A stretch of DNA of 64,000 nucleotides from Massilia agri (GCF_024753255.1 NZ_JANUHA010000010.1:62001-126000), one strand, 5' to 3'; positions 1 to 9,106 are shown, numbered from the stretch's first letter. Numbers and translations: made by a program. Notes: generated by a model from the sequence alone, not told the origin.

Positions 1-749
1 ACCGTGTAGTTCAGGGCCATGCGGCCGCCGTCGGCATACAGGGTCTGTCCGGTGACGTAGGAAGCATCGTCGCTCGCCAGGAAGGCGGCGATCGACGCGA
101 CCTCTTCCGGCTCGCCGCAGCGGCCGATCGGCGTGCGCGACAAGATCGTGTGGCGCGCTTCCGGGCTGCCCAGCACGGCCTGCTTCGCCAGCTCGGTCAG
201 GATCGTGCCCGGGCCGATGGCATTCACGCGGATGCCATGCTGGGCCAGGCTGATTGCGCTCACGCGGGTGAGCTGGTTCACGCCGCCCTTGGAGACGACA
301 TACGGCACCTGGTTGGGGATCGTCAGCTCGGCGTTGACGCTCGACATATTGATGATGCAGCCCTGCTGCCGCTTCACCATGTCGCGGGCGACGGCCTGGC
401 TGCACAGGAACATCGACTTCAGGTTGATGCGCAGGACGCGGTCGAAGTCCTCTTCTTCCAGTTCGAGGAAATCCGCCGCATGGGTGACGCCGGCATTGTT
501 GACGAGGATGTCGACCTGGCCGAAGGCGGCGAGCGTGGCGGCGACCATCGCGTCGACTTCGGCCTTGATGCTGACGTCGGCATGGTGGAAGCGGGCGGCA
601 TCGCCCAGTGCGGCGGCGGCATCCGCGCCTTCCGGGCGGATGTCGACGAGCATGACGCGCGCGCCTTCCCGCACCAGGCGCTGGGCGCAGGCCAGGCCGA
701 TGCCCTGGCTGGCGCCGGTCACGATCGCGGTCTTGTTGGCTAGTCTCAT
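1..749 (-). CDS. SDR-family NAD(P)-dependent oxidoreductase (3' end cut by window edge)
   Basis: Classical short-chain dehydrogenase/reductase, cytoplasmic; the substrate cannot be read from sequence. The reverse strand from the ATG at 749 gives about 249 residues. Visible motifs are the cofactor loop TGASQGIG (residues 11-18), an Asp at residue 36 at the end of the second beta strand (favours NAD over NADP), NNAG near 84-87, and the catalytic Ser with YVVSK further on. The last visible residues (ADGGRMALNYT) are typical of the very C-terminus of this family, so only a few residues are missing. No partner gene is visible on its 3' side. Confidence 0.9.
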   Translation of the reverse strand, partial: MRLANKTAIVTGASQGIGLACAQRLVREGARVMLVDIRPEGADAAAALGDAARFHHADVSIKAEVDAMVAATLAAFGQVDILVNNAGVTHAADFLELEEEDFDRVLRINLKSMFLCSQAVARDMVKRQQGCIINMSSVNAELTIPNQVPYVVSKGGVNQLTRVSAISLAQHGIRVNAIGPGTILTELAKQAVLGSPEARHTILSRTPIGRCGEPEEVASIAAFLASDDASYVTGQTLYADGGRMALNYT

Positions 750-859
750 GGCGGGCTTTCAGAATGGGGGACTGGCATTGTAACGATCCGCGCGTCTTGC
801 CGACAGTAGCCGGCACCTTGCATGATGCAGGCAGGCGTGACGGGCCGGCCGCATGGGCC

Positions 860-1474
860 TCATTGCAGCGCTTCGAACGCGCCCGTCTCGGGATTGCGCT
901 CGAAGACGCTGCCCACCGGCGCATCCAACAGATGCACGAAGGAATCGTCACGATTCAGGACCGCGCCCAGCGATACGTAGAAGAGATTGTCCGCGTCGTC
1001 GAGATAGGCGTCGTCCTCGTCGCCGGCCATGATGAACCAGCCGCTGTGGTCCTCGCGCGCGGCTTCCTCGCGGTAGATGTGGCCCGCTTTTTCACCGTCG
1101 TACAGGACTCGCCGGGTGACAAAGCAGCGTGGCCAATACTTCCCGACAATGTCCGGACCGCTTTCCTCGAGGCTGGTCTGGATGATGTGCCGTTCCTCGA
1201 ACGAGAGCGGATCGCCGGGCGCCAGTCCGGTCAGTTGAGTAGGATCATTGTCCAGCACGCCCTCGAAACGCTCGCCGTTCCTGTGCGTGATGATGACCCA
1301 CATCCGTTCGGCGGAATATCCATCCGGATCCGGGTTGTCGAATTCGAAGATGAGTTTGACCAGGTCGCCGACTGCGAGCTTGTCGGTCGTCGCGCGCGAC
1401 GGCTTGAAGAAGGTGTAGGGGTAGCTGCGCTGCGATTGCGCGGCGTCGGTCAGCCACCAGGATTGCCCTTGCAT
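860..1474 (-). CDS. DUF2185-type protein (Imm33-like fold) of unknown function
   Basis: A 204-residue soluble protein. The C-terminal half has the DUF2185 pattern: CFVTRRVLYDG, then a WFIMAGDEDDAYLDD stretch, then SVFERN near the end. DUF2185 proteins are sometimes immunity proteins of polymorphic toxins but are also found alone. No toxin gene is next to it here, so an immunity role is not supported. The N-terminal half, with an FEFDNPDPDGYSAERMWV stretch, resembles DUF2314-like beta domains. I chose the ATG at 1474 because a GGAG lies five bases upstream; an in-frame ATG at 1504 has no such site. Confidence 0.7.
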   Translation of the reverse strand: MQGQSWWLTDAAQSQRSYPYTFFKPSRATTDKLAVGDLVKLIFEFDNPDPDGYSAERMWVIITHRNGERFEGVLDNDPTQLTGLAPGDPLSFEERHIIQTSLEESGPDIVGKYWPRCFVTRRVLYDGEKAGHIYREEAAREDHSGWFIMAGDEDDAYLDDADNLFYVSLGAVLNRDDSFVHLLDAPVGSVFERNPETGAFEALQ

Positions 1475-1616
1475 GCATTCTCCACTGCTCTCGTTGAGAT
1501 TCATCCCATCATAGCAGCGCGGCATCCTGTTGCGGGCACATCGGGTGGCCCCACGATCGCGTGGGGGAGGAGATCGCGCACCGCGGCGCTGGCGATCTCC
1601 GGATGTGCCGCCAGGT

Positions 1617-2765
1617 CTACTTCCTGGTGAAGGCATTCACGGCCGCGCGGCCCACCGCCGGATCGTCCGTGAAGAAGCCATCGATGCCGGCGTCGAGGTA
1701 GGCGGTGATCTCGGCCTGCGCATTGCCGCGCTGGCTGGGCGAGGTCGCGGGCGCCGCGCGCAGGCTCACGGGCAGGAAGGGGTTCTCGGGACGCAGAGTC
1801 CAGGTATGCACCTTCAGGCCGGCCGCGCGGGCGTTGGCGATGAAGGCCGTCGGCGCGCCCAGTTCATTGGCGCTGGTGCGCGGGATGATGATCTCCTTGT
1901 AGGGCGAGACCACGTCCGCATAGGCCGCGATTTCCTTCAGGCCGGCCGCCGTGACCAGGTCGGCGTAGGTGCGGCCGGTCCTGGCCGCGACGAAGTCGTA
2001 AGGAGCATTGGCCGGGCTGTCGAGCAGCTGCACCAGGCGGAAGTCGCTCATGCCGCGCAGCTCCTTCAGGTTGGCGGTCTCGAAGGATTGAATGAACACG
2101 GCGGCGTCCTTGCCGCGGTAGCCGTTGGCCAGCAGGGTGTCGACCAGGCGCCGTTCCAGCGGCAGATTGATCGACTTGAAGTAAGTGGGGTGCTTGGTCT
2201 CGGGATAGATGCCGATGACCTTGTTGCGCGACTGGCTTTCGCGTTTGACCAGGTCGATGATCTCCTGCAGCGTCGGGATCTCGAACTGGTCGTTGTAGGC
2301 GACGTTGGCCGGGCGGTTGGCCGGGATGCGCTCGCGGGCGCGCAGGGTCTTCAGCTCCGCCAGCGTGAAGTCTTCGGTGAACCAGCCGGTGATTGCCACG
2401 CCGTCGATGGTCTTGGTCGCCTTGCGCGAGGCGAACTGCGTCAGCGTCGCCACGTTCGTGGTGCCCGAGATCTCGTTCTCGTGGCGCGCCACCAGCACGC
2501 CGTCCTTCGTCGCCACCAGGTCGGGCTCGACGATGTCGGCGCCGTCCTCGATGGCCTTCTGGTAGGCGGCCAGGGTGTGCTCGGGGCGCACGGCGGAGGC
2601 GCCGCGGTGGGCCGTCACGGTCGGCGCCGGCGGCCAGGCGGCGCCGGGGTTCTGCAGGTCGGGGCCATCGTTGTCGCCACCGCAGGCGCCCAGGACCAGG
2701 CTGGCAGCGGCGAGGGTGAACAGCGAGACGAGACGGGAGGAAATCGGAAGAACGCGTCGCAACAC
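1617..2765 (-). CDS. glpQ: Glycerophosphodiester phosphodiesterase, lipoprotein
   Basis: Hydrolyses glycerophosphodiesters to glycerol-3-phosphate and an alcohol; GlpQ-like, with a GDPD TIM barrel. 382 residues. The N-terminus is a lipoprotein signal peptide with lipobox LGAC (Cys28), so it is probably anchored in the periplasm. Catalytic and metal residues are visible: HRGA at 53-56, PEHT at 61-64, VEPDL at 79-83 and His95 in ARHE. TFTDDP near the C-terminus is also typical of the family. It stands alone. The symbol is by family similarity; glpQ and ugpQ type cannot be separated with certainty, but the exported form favours glpQ. Confidence 0.9.
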   Translation of the reverse strand: MLRRVLPISSRLVSLFTLAAASLVLGACGGDNDGPDLQNPGAAWPPAPTVTAHRGASAVRPEHTLAAYQKAIEDGADIVEPDLVATKDGVLVARHENEISGTTNVATLTQFASRKATKTIDGVAITGWFTEDFTLAELKTLRARERIPANRPANVAYNDQFEIPTLQEIIDLVKRESQSRNKVIGIYPETKHPTYFKSINLPLERRLVDTLLANGYRGKDAAVFIQSFETANLKELRGMSDFRLVQLLDSPANAPYDFVAARTGRTYADLVTAAGLKEIAAYADVVSPYKEIIIPRTSANELGAPTAFIANARAAGLKVHTWTLRPENPFLPVSLRAAPATSPSQRGNAQAEITAYLDAGIDGFFTDDPAVGRAAVNAFTRK

Positions 2766-2853
2766 AGTGGACTCCAGTTGTTAAAGTGCTGCGAATGTAA
2801 CAACTGGATATGACCGTCCTGTGACGATCGTAAGGACTGTGCGCGGACGCGTT

Positions 2854-3363
2854 TCAGAGCATCAGCGGCTTGTCCGGCAACTCGTTGGGCCGCGCGCCAT
2901 TCGCCGGAAAATGCTCGCGCAGCAGGGCGTTGACCTGCTCGATGGCCGCCAGGGTCGCCTCGTGGAACTGGCCATTGCGGAAGCCTTCCGTCATCGTGCG
3001 GCACACGGCCTGCCAGGTGGCGCTGTCGATCTTGCGGTCGATGCCGCGGTCCGCGACGATGTCGACCTTGTGCTCCGCCAGGTTGATGTAGATGAGCACA
3101 CCGCAATTGTCCTCGGTATCCCAGACGCCATAGTCGGCGAACAGGGCCAGGGCGCGCTGGCGGTTCGTCACGCCATCCCAGGCATCGTCGAAGGACAGGC
3201 CTTTTTCGACGATCAGGCGCACCTCCCCGCGGTGGGTCTGCTCTCCGGCCGTGATCGCTTCGCCGATCGCCGTCAAGGTCGCTTCCGGAAAGGCCCGTTT
3301 GGCTTCCATGCTGCTGCTCGTGAGGTGGCGCCAGGCGCGCCCAAGACGTTGTCCAATACCCAT
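2854..3363 (-). CDS. TPM-domain protein, cytoplasmic-type
   Basis: A 169-residue TPM-fold (PF04536) protein without a signal peptide, last gene of the LemA/TPM/TPM operon. The TPM core is recognisable from the VRLIVEKG region through YGVWDTEDNCGVLIYINLAE and the VDIVADRGID segment. Its ATG overlaps the stop of the previous gene by one base (TAATG), so translation is probably coupled. In the family this short form accompanies LemA and the Gly-rich YgcG-like TPM protein at the membrane. The biochemical role is unsettled; phosphatase activity has been described for some plant TPM proteins only. Confidence 0.8.
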   Translation of the reverse strand: MGIGQRLGRAWRHLTSSSMEAKRAFPEATLTAIGEAITAGEQTHRGEVRLIVEKGLSFDDAWDGVTNRQRALALFADYGVWDTEDNCGVLIYINLAEHKVDIVADRGIDRKIDSATWQAVCRTMTEGFRNGQFHEATLAAIEQVNALLREHFPANGARPNELPDKPLML

Positions 3364-4217
3364 TACCAGTCTCCCGAAGCGCCGCCGCCGTCGAAGCTGC
3401 CGCCGCCACCCGAAAAGCCGCCGCCGCCCCATCCGCCGCCTCCGCTGAAGCCGCCGCCGCCACGGCCGATATTGCCGAGGACATTGCCGATGATGATGCC
3501 GGTCGCAACATTGCCCAGGCCGCTATTGCGGCCGTGCCCCCAATGGTTCGGCGACAGCCGGCTGCGGCGCGGCCGGAACATCGAACGCAACAGGGTAAAG
3601 CCGATGACGATCGCGAGGATGCCGAACAGCGAGAAGCCGCCGCCGCCGGATTCCACCTGGCGTTGCGGGGCCTGTTGCTGGGCCGGGGCGGGGAAGCTTT
3701 CCTTGTTCAGCAAGGTCGCGATGGCGCCGACACCGGCGACCAAGCCTTCGTAATAATGGTTCTGGCGGAAGTGCGGTGCGATCACGTCCTGCAGGATGCG
3801 CTTCGATTGCGCATCGGTCAGCACGCCCTGCACGCCGCGCCCGGCCTCGATGCGCAGGCGGCGCAGCGCACTCGGGTTGTCGCGCGCGACCATCAGGAGC
3901 ACGCCGTCGTCGACGCCCTTGCGACCCAGCTTCCAGGCATCGGTCACGCGGATGCTGTACTGCTCGATCGCTTCCGGCTCGGTCGACTTGACCAGCAGGA
4001 CGGCGATCTGGCTGCCGGTCCGCGCCTCGTAGTCGGCCAGCACCGCCGTGAGGCGCTCGCGCTGGCCGGCGTCGAGCATGCCGGCTTCGTCGACGACGCG
4101 CCCGCTCAGCGCCGGCACCGGCTTGAGCTGGGCGAACGCAGGGCTCGCCAGCAGCAGGGCGAGCACGCATGCCAGCAAGGCAGTCCACAGCGCGCGCATG
4201 CGGCCCATGGTCGCCAT
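3363..4217 (-). CDS. TPM-domain membrane protein with Gly-rich tail (YgcG-like)
   Basis: 284 residues: a signal peptide ending near SPAFA, a periplasmic TPM domain (about 30-155, starting LSGRVVDEAGML), a short linker, a membrane helix around SLFGILAIVIGFTLL, and a C-terminal tail of repeated GGGGFSGGGG units ending GASGDW. This is the usual architecture of YgcG/TPM proteins, which are encoded beside LemA and are thought to form a membrane-associated complex with it. It lies 3 bp after the LemA gene and overlaps the next TPM gene by one base, so all three are one operon. Confidence 0.88.
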   Translation of the reverse strand: MATMGRMRALWTALLACVLALLLASPAFAQLKPVPALSGRVVDEAGMLDAGQRERLTAVLADYEARTGSQIAVLLVKSTEPEAIEQYSIRVTDAWKLGRKGVDDGVLLMVARDNPSALRRLRIEAGRGVQGVLTDAQSKRILQDVIAPHFRQNHYYEGLVAGVGAIATLLNKESFPAPAQQQAPQRQVESGGGGFSLFGILAIVIGFTLLRSMFRPRRSRLSPNHWGHGRNSGLGNVATGIIIGNVLGNIGRGGGGFSGGGGWGGGGFSGGGGSFDGGGASGDW

Positions 4218-4220
4218 GGC

Positions 4221-4847
4221 TTATTTGCCGAAGTCGACCGACGGTGCAGTCGAGATCGCCTTTTCGTTCTCGACCGTGAACGAGGGCTTGGTCTCGTAGC
4301 CGAACACCATCGCGGTCAGGTTGTTCGGGAATTTGCGCACGGTGACGTTGTAGTCCTGCACCGAAGCGATATAGCGCTGGCGCGCCACCGTGATCCGGTT
4401 TTCCGTGCCTTCCAGCTGCGACTGCAGGTCGCGGAAGTTCTCGTTGGCCTTCAGGTCAGGATACTTCTCGGACACGGCCATCAGGCGCGACAGTGCACCA
4501 GACAATTCCCCTTGCACCTGCTGGAATTTGTTGAAGGCTTCCGGATTATTCAGCACTTCCGGCGTGATCTGGAAACTGGTCGCCGCGGCGCGGGCACGGG
4601 TGACGGCCTCGAGCGTTTCCCGCTCATGCGAGGCATAGCCCTTGACGGTGTTTACCAGGTTCGGAATCAGGTCGGCGCGGCGCTGGTACTGGTTCACCAC
4701 TTCGCTCCAGGCGGCCTTGGTCGCCTCGTCCTTGGTCTGGAATTCGTTGTAGCCGCAGCCGGACAGCAGGGAGCCGGCAACAAGGGCGCTGGCCAGGAGT
4801 CGGGTCCAGCGCGCGAAGAGGGATGATGTCATGATCGTTTTGTCCAT
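4221..4847 (-). CDS. lemA: LemA family lipoprotein
   Basis: First gene of a LemA/TPM/TPM operon. About 208 residues with a lipoprotein-like N-terminus (LVAGSLLSGCGYNEFQ) followed by the long alpha-helical LemA domain: AWSEVVNQYQRRADLIPNLV is a LemA signature, and ENRITVARQRY and VRKFPNNLTAMVFGY follow. The role is unknown; members are extracytoplasmic coiled-helix proteins. The start is uncertain: ATG at 4847 and ATG at 4832 are both possible and neither has a strong ribosome site. It is divergent from pyrF across an AT-rich gap holding the promoters of both. Confidence 0.88.
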   Translation of the reverse strand: MDKTIMTSSLFARWTRLLASALVAGSLLSGCGYNEFQTKDEATKAAWSEVVNQYQRRADLIPNLVNTVKGYASHERETLEAVTRARAAATSFQITPEVLNNPEAFNKFQQVQGELSGALSRLMAVSEKYPDLKANENFRDLQSQLEGTENRITVARQRYIASVQDYNVTVRKFPNNLTAMVFGYETKPSFTVENEKAISTAPSVDFGK

Positions 4848-4978
4848 GGCAAGTTGTCGAATGATCAAAATATACAGTATGTAAAGATATTCCGTCGCAT
4901 CATCGCGGTGCAAGCCGGAGACCATGCCCGGCGAGTACAATATTGGGTTTGCAATATACGACTGACAAGAGGCCCCAC

Positions 4979-5803
4979 GTGACTTTCATCGACAAGCTTT
5001 CCGCGGCATGGACCCGCAACGATTCGCTCCTCTGCGTGGGCCTCGACCCGGACCTGGCGCGCTTCCCGGCGCAGCTGCAAGGCCAGCCGGACGCCATCGT
5101 CAAGTTCTGCAAGGCCATCATCGATGCCACCGCCGACCTGGCCTGCGCCTTCAAGCCGCAGATTGCCTACTTCGCGGCGCTGGGCGCCGAAGACCAGCTG
5201 GAACAGATCTGCGCCTACCTGCGCACCAACTACCCGCACATCCCGATCGTGCTCGACGCCAAGCGCGGCGACATCGGCGCCACCGCCCACCAGTACGCGC
5301 GCGAAGCCTTCGAGCGCTACGGCGCGGACGCCGTCACGGTCAGCCCCTACATGGGCTTCGACTCGGTCGAGCCCTACCTGGAGTGGGCGGACCGCGGCGT
5401 GATCGTGCTGTGCCGCACCTCGAACGCGGGCGGCTCCGACCTGCAGTTCCTCGACGTGGGCGGTCGCCCGCTGTACCAGCACGTGGCGCAGCTGGTGGCG
5501 GAAAAGTGGAACCGCAACGGCCAGCTGGCGCTGGTGGTGGGCGCCACCTTCCCGGAAGAGATCGCGCAGGTGCGCAAGCTGGTGGGCGAGATGCCGCTCC
5601 TGATCCCGGGCGTCGGCGCCCAGGGCGGGGATGTCGAGGCGACCGTGAAGGCCGGGCGTACCCCGGGCGGCGCCGGCATGATGATCAATTCCTCGCGGGC
5701 GATCCTGTATGCGGCGCCGCAGGCAGGCGAAGATTTCGCGGCGGCGGCACGCCGCGTGGCGCAGGAGACGCGGGACGCGATCAACGCGGCGCGACGGGGG
5801 TAA
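4979..5803 (+). CDS. pyrF: Orotidine 5'-phosphate decarboxylase
   Basis: Final step of de novo UMP synthesis: OMP to UMP plus CO2, in the cytoplasm. 274 residues from a GTG start at 4979. I prefer that start because AAGAGG lies six bases upstream and [11 protein letters not shown] is the normal beginning of this beta-proteobacterial (type 2) form; an upstream in-frame ATG would add 12 unlike residues. The catalytic Asp/Lys motif [11 protein letters not shown] is present (Lys95), with LCVGLDPD at the N-terminus and a PGVGAQGG phosphate-binding loop near the C-terminus. Single gene, convergent with sbcB. Confidence 0.96.
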   Translation: MTFIDKLSAAWTRNDSLLCVGLDPDLARFPAQLQGQPDAIVKFCKAIIDATADLACAFKPQIAYFAALGAEDQLEQICAYLRTNYPHIPIVLDAKRGDIGATAHQYAREAFERYGADAVTVSPYMGFDSVEPYLEWADRGVIVLCRTSNAGGSDLQFLDVGGRPLYQHVAQLVAEKWNRNGQLALVVGATFPEEIAQVRKLVGEMPLLIPGVGAQGGDVEATVKAGRTPGGAGMMINSSRAILYAAPQAGEDFAAAARRVAQETRDAINAARRG

Positions 5804-5928
5804 GCTGACGCTTTCCTCTTGCCGGCACAATCGGGGCCCGGCCTGTGCCCCAGGCTCGCTGTGCAAGCCTTGCGGACACACCCTGGTGATGCAGCAGTAT
5901 CTGCGCATGCATCCAGGCTGCCGGACCC

Positions 5929-7377
5929 TCAATACCTGCTCGGCGCAATCCCTTCCGCGTAGTCGTACAGCGCCCCGAGGATCTCCTCGGCCCGCTCGTC
6001 CGCGCTCTCCGACAGCGCATCGATCTCCATGAACAGCTGGTCCACCGTGCGCGCACCGGCCAGGCCGTCGAACAGGCGCGCCGCGCGGTGTTCTTCCCAG
6101 CGCTGCCTATCTGCTTCCGACAAGGTCTGCGGGAAGTTGCGGGCGCGGTAGCGGAAGAACAGTTCTTCCAGGCGCTCATCCTCGAAGGAAGGACGCATGC
6201 CGGCCAGCGCGGACGGCGATTCGTGGCGCAGCGACTCCAGCTTGCGCCGGTCGCCATTGCCGACGAAGCCGCCGTACAGGTCTTCGTCCACGTCCACTTC
6301 TTCCGTCGCGGCCGGTTTCTTGAACACCTCGGCCCAGATCGCCGTCATATTGCGTCCAGCGGCGGCCAGCGCCGCGTGCGTGCGTCCGCGTTCCAGGTCG
6401 ATGTCCCAGCGCGTCGCCATGGCCGGTTGCAGGGTTTTCAGGTTCCCGACCAGCATTGGCGACTTGTTCAGGTGCACGCTCTTGATCGGCAGGCGCGTCA
6501 CGCCTTCAGGCAGCTCGCTGCTGCGCGTGAACATGCGCATGCGGATGGTCTCGACGTCGAGCTCGAACAGTTCCGAGGGATCGTGGCGGCAGTCCCACAC
6601 CAGGATCTCGTTCTTGTTGGTCGGATGCTGGGCCAGCGGCCAGACCAGGCCCAGGCAGCCGTATTCAACAGGGAACATGCCGGACACGTGCAGGAAGGGC
6701 TGGCGCTGCGCGGGATCCAGGTGCAGGCCCATCTCGGCCGCGACCCGGTCCTTGCGGCGCAGCTCGAGGCAGAAGTCGAACAGCTTCGGCTGCTTCTGGC
6801 GGATCAGGCGCGCCAGCGCGATGGTCGCGCGCACGTCCGACAGCGCATCATGCGCCGCATCGTGCGACAGGCCGTTGGCGGCGGTCAGGTGCTCCAGGCG
6901 GAAGCTCGGCTTGCCGTCCTCGCGGCGCGGCCATTCGATGCCGTCCGGACGCAAGGCATAGGTCATGCGCACCACGTCGAGCAGGTCCCAGCGGCCGCAG
7001 CCGTTCTGCCATTCGCGCGCATACGGGTCGATCAGGTTGCGCCAGAACAGGAAGCGCGTCACCTCGTCGTCGAAGCGGATGGTGTTGTAGCCGACCCCGA
7101 TGGTGCCGGGCTCGCTGAACGCGGCTTCGATTCCCCGCGCGAATTCGTGCTCGGGCACGCCGTGCTCCAGGCAGTGCTGGGGCGTGATGCCGGTGATCAG
7201 GCAGGACTGCGGATCGGGCAGGAAATCCGGCGCGGGCTGGCAGTACAGCATGATCGGGTCGCCGATTTCGTTCAGTTCGGCGTCGGTGCGGATGGCCGCG
7301 AACTGCGCGGGCCGGTCGCGGCGCGGGGTCGCGCCGAAGGTTTCATAGTCGTGCCAGAGGAAGGTATGCGTGCTCAT
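5929..7377 (-). CDS. sbcB: Exodeoxyribonuclease I
   Basis: Single-strand-specific 3'-5' exonuclease that acts in recombination, mismatch repair and removal of single-stranded ends. 482 residues, the usual length. It opens with the DEDD exonuclease motif WHDYETFG (Asp10, Glu12). Exo II-type residues follow in GYNTIRFDDEVTRF, and the HDALSDVRATI segment carries the last Asp. The SH3-like and helical C-terminal regions follow, with FRYRARNFP near the end. ATG at 7377. It is convergent with pyrF and separated from it by about 125 bp in which I see no gene. Confidence 0.95.
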   Translation of the reverse strand: MSTHTFLWHDYETFGATPRRDRPAQFAAIRTDAELNEIGDPIMLYCQPAPDFLPDPQSCLITGITPQHCLEHGVPEHEFARGIEAAFSEPGTIGVGYNTIRFDDEVTRFLFWRNLIDPYAREWQNGCGRWDLLDVVRMTYALRPDGIEWPRREDGKPSFRLEHLTAANGLSHDAAHDALSDVRATIALARLIRQKQPKLFDFCLELRRKDRVAAEMGLHLDPAQRQPFLHVSGMFPVEYGCLGLVWPLAQHPTNKNEILVWDCRHDPSELFELDVETIRMRMFTRSSELPEGVTRLPIKSVHLNKSPMLVGNLKTLQPAMATRWDIDLERGRTHAALAAAGRNMTAIWAEVFKKPAATEEVDVDEDLYGGFVGNGDRRKLESLRHESPSALAGMRPSFEDERLEELFFRYRARNFPQTLSEADRQRWEEHRAARLFDGLAGARTVDQLFMEIDALSESADERAEEILGALYDYAEGIAPSRY

Positions 7378-7695
7378 GTATTTCTTATGGATTCGCCCTT
7401 TATAGGGCGGGCAGGCGTCATGGTGGCACAGAATGGGATGAGCGTCAGCCCTTATGTTTGGCGAGTCTCAAATCGATTGGCAACATGCTGGGATCCCTCG
7501 TGCGAAAACCGGGCTTCTTCGCTAGTCATCGGGCGAGAAATCCTGTCAAGGTCTTATTTGAATAGTCGAAAATTTACTCGATAAATTGCTTGCTGCCTGA
7601 TTAATTTACCTTGGGTTATTGCGGGCATGGCACAATAGTGTCGGAAGTGGCGAGCATTTGCCGAGCCATGCACTGATACATCGGGAGCGCCCACG
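7378..7695. other. AT-richer intergenic stretch upstream of an unknown membrane gene
   Basis: This 318-bp gap lies between divergent genes, sbcB on the minus strand and the 7696 gene on the plus strand. Base composition drops noticeably after about 7440, marking the left edge of the AT-richer patch that runs to about 8900. It must contain both promoters. I see no convincing coding frame and no strong hairpin. Confidence 0.5.
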
Positions 7696-8346
7696 TTGGA
7701 ACAGTTCGAAATTTTTTTTGCAAAACCGAAGGTTCAGGCGGTCACCATTTCGCTGGCCGTATTTTTCCTGTTCTTCATCTTTCCACTGCTCCGACGTAAA
7801 GTGGGGAAGAAACTCGCCATTAAACAAAAGAAGACGTACGATCGGATTAGCAAGGAAATTCTCTTTCAGACCTGCCTGCTGTTTGTCGGCGTCGTTGTCT
7901 ACTCCCTGGTAGCCATGATACGGTCCGACTCGTCGTTCGTTTCAGGGGACGCGCTGCCATTCGTTTCTTTTCTTGGCGCCTTGGCTGCATTCTGGAATCT
8001 GCGGAAGGCGGTAATCGCTATCCGTGAAGCCAATTCACAAACAAACGAGCACAGGAAAGCCAGGTTGGAGGATATTTATAAGAGCAGTCTTGGCGCTTAT
8101 ACCTTGGCGCTTATCGCTGCCGTGTACGGTCTCTTTGTCATATTGCTTGTATTATTTGATCCCAATGCAGTCCCTTTGTGGCTTTGGTTCGTGAGCTTTG
8201 GCATGACAGGAGTCACGATCCGCGCACTTGGATGGTCAATCGCTTCCCTGGAGGCGGCAATCGAATACGCAAACAATTTGAAACTTGGGCGAGCTAATCC
8301 ATCGCCCAAAAATAAAAGCGCGAGGACATCGAATGTACAGGCGTGA
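7696..8346 (+). CDS. Unknown membrane protein with four predicted TM helices
   Basis: 216 residues, family not recognised. It starts with TTG at 7696, supported by GGGAG eight bases upstream; no earlier start gives a better N-terminus. Hydrophobic segments lie at about residues 17-33, 55-74, 136-155 and 160-180. A charged cytoplasmic-looking loop with EANSQTNEHRKARLEDIY lies between the second and third, and an aromatic-rich VPLWLWFVSFG turn precedes the fourth. Codon use and base composition are AT-richer than in the neighbours. The next gene follows after 28 bp on the same strand, so the two are probably co-transcribed. No enzymatic motif was found. Confidence 0.65.
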   Translation: MEQFEIFFAKPKVQAVTISLAVFFLFFIFPLLRRKVGKKLAIKQKKTYDRISKEILFQTCLLFVGVVVYSLVAMIRSDSSFVSGDALPFVSFLGALAAFWNLRKAVIAIREANSQTNEHRKARLEDIYKSSLGAYTLALIAAVYGLFVILLVLFDPNAVPLWLWFVSFGMTGVTIRALGWSIASLEAAIEYANNLKLGRANPSPKNKSARTSNVQA

Positions 8347-8374
8347 GCGTTAACTTATTGACCGAGGGTCGACA

Positions 8375-8920
8375 ATGACGCGCTTACACCTCTGGTCTGT
8401 TGTCATAGTGGTGCTTGTCAGTTCGGTCGGGCTGAACCTGCTCGTAATCGGCCAATATCTGCGTATGCGCGATGAGCTGATCCAGACGGAAGCACGTCTC
8501 GAGCGTATCGAGAACGTTGTCAAAAAAAGAGAGGCTGCGGATCCGCTTCAGGCGAAAGAATGCGTGGAACTGGAAACCGGCGATTCGCCGGATAAACCGT
8601 GCATGACAACGCTGCGCCGGCTCGCCCTGACGCCGCAGCAATACCATGACAGGTGGGTCGTGGTGGAGGGCCTCTATGCCGGCGGATTCGAAGTGAGCGC
8701 GCTCTTTCCGGAACAGGAAGATCGTTCAGTGATGGCGTCCGGACTCGACAGCTATGCGGCGCTGTGGGTGCAGTTGGATCTGCCGAATACCCCCAAAGAA
8801 ATGCCCTTGATATATGTCATGGGAAGATTCAAGCGAGGCCCGGCCGGACACCTGGGCCAGTATTTTGGTGAGCTGGTCAATGCGGAGGTCCGTGGACGAT
8901 CCCGGCAGCCGGCTCGATAA
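8375..8920 (+). CDS. Unknown single-pass membrane protein
   Basis: 181 residues. One N-terminal membrane helix (about 7-27), then a short coiled-coil-like segment rich in Glu/Arg (DELIQTEARLERIENVVKKRE), then a compact domain from about 75 to the end. That domain contains YHDRWVVVEGLYAGGFE and a YVMGRFKRGP segment. The alternating hydrophobic strands suggest a small beta-barrel (OB-like) fold; this is an inference from the pattern only. It is likely the second gene of a two-gene transcript with the preceding membrane protein. No homologous family was recognised. Confidence 0.65.
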   Translation: MTRLHLWSVVIVVLVSSVGLNLLVIGQYLRMRDELIQTEARLERIENVVKKREAADPLQAKECVELETGDSPDKPCMTTLRRLALTPQQYHDRWVVVEGLYAGGFEVSALFPEQEDRSVMASGLDSYAALWVQLDLPNTPKEMPLIYVMGRFKRGPAGHLGQYFGELVNAEVRGRSRQPAR

Positions 8921-9021
8921 GGCCATTGACGTTGTAGCGTCGAACCACGCCGAATCGCCCTTCGCGGAAGGAGTCCGCATTTTGCAGAGCGGCACGTCGC
9001 AGACGGTGTCACGTCGCAGAC

Positions 9022-9106
9022 GCTGTCAGGTCTGACATTCGGACACGGCCTCGACGCTAGCAAACTTTTAAGGCTGAGCTCGTGTCCAGATGTCAGACCT
9101 GACACC
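9022..9106. repeat. Long inverted repeat, TGTCAGGTCTGACA family, copy A
   Basis: Two arms of about 26 bp, 9022-9047 and 9081-9106, are near-perfect reverse complements. Each contains the self-palindromic core TGTCAGGTCTGACA followed by a GGACACG-type stretch. A second copy of the same design is at 59312-59398. Both lie between convergent genes, which fits a bidirectional terminator or a REP-like dispersed palindrome. A short direct repeat, ACGTCGCAGACG, occurs at 8993-9004 and 9011-9022 just before it. The right arm is translated as the last residues of the kinase gene on the minus strand. Confidence 0.75.

Noticed and set aside
860..1474. Immunity protein of a polymorphic toxin
   Set aside because: The DUF2185-like pattern alone is insufficient; no toxin or secretion gene adjoins it.
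5824..5849. Hairpin between pyrF and sbcB as a terminator
   Set aside because: GGCACA/TGTGCC has only a 6-bp stem, a 14-base loop and no T-tract.
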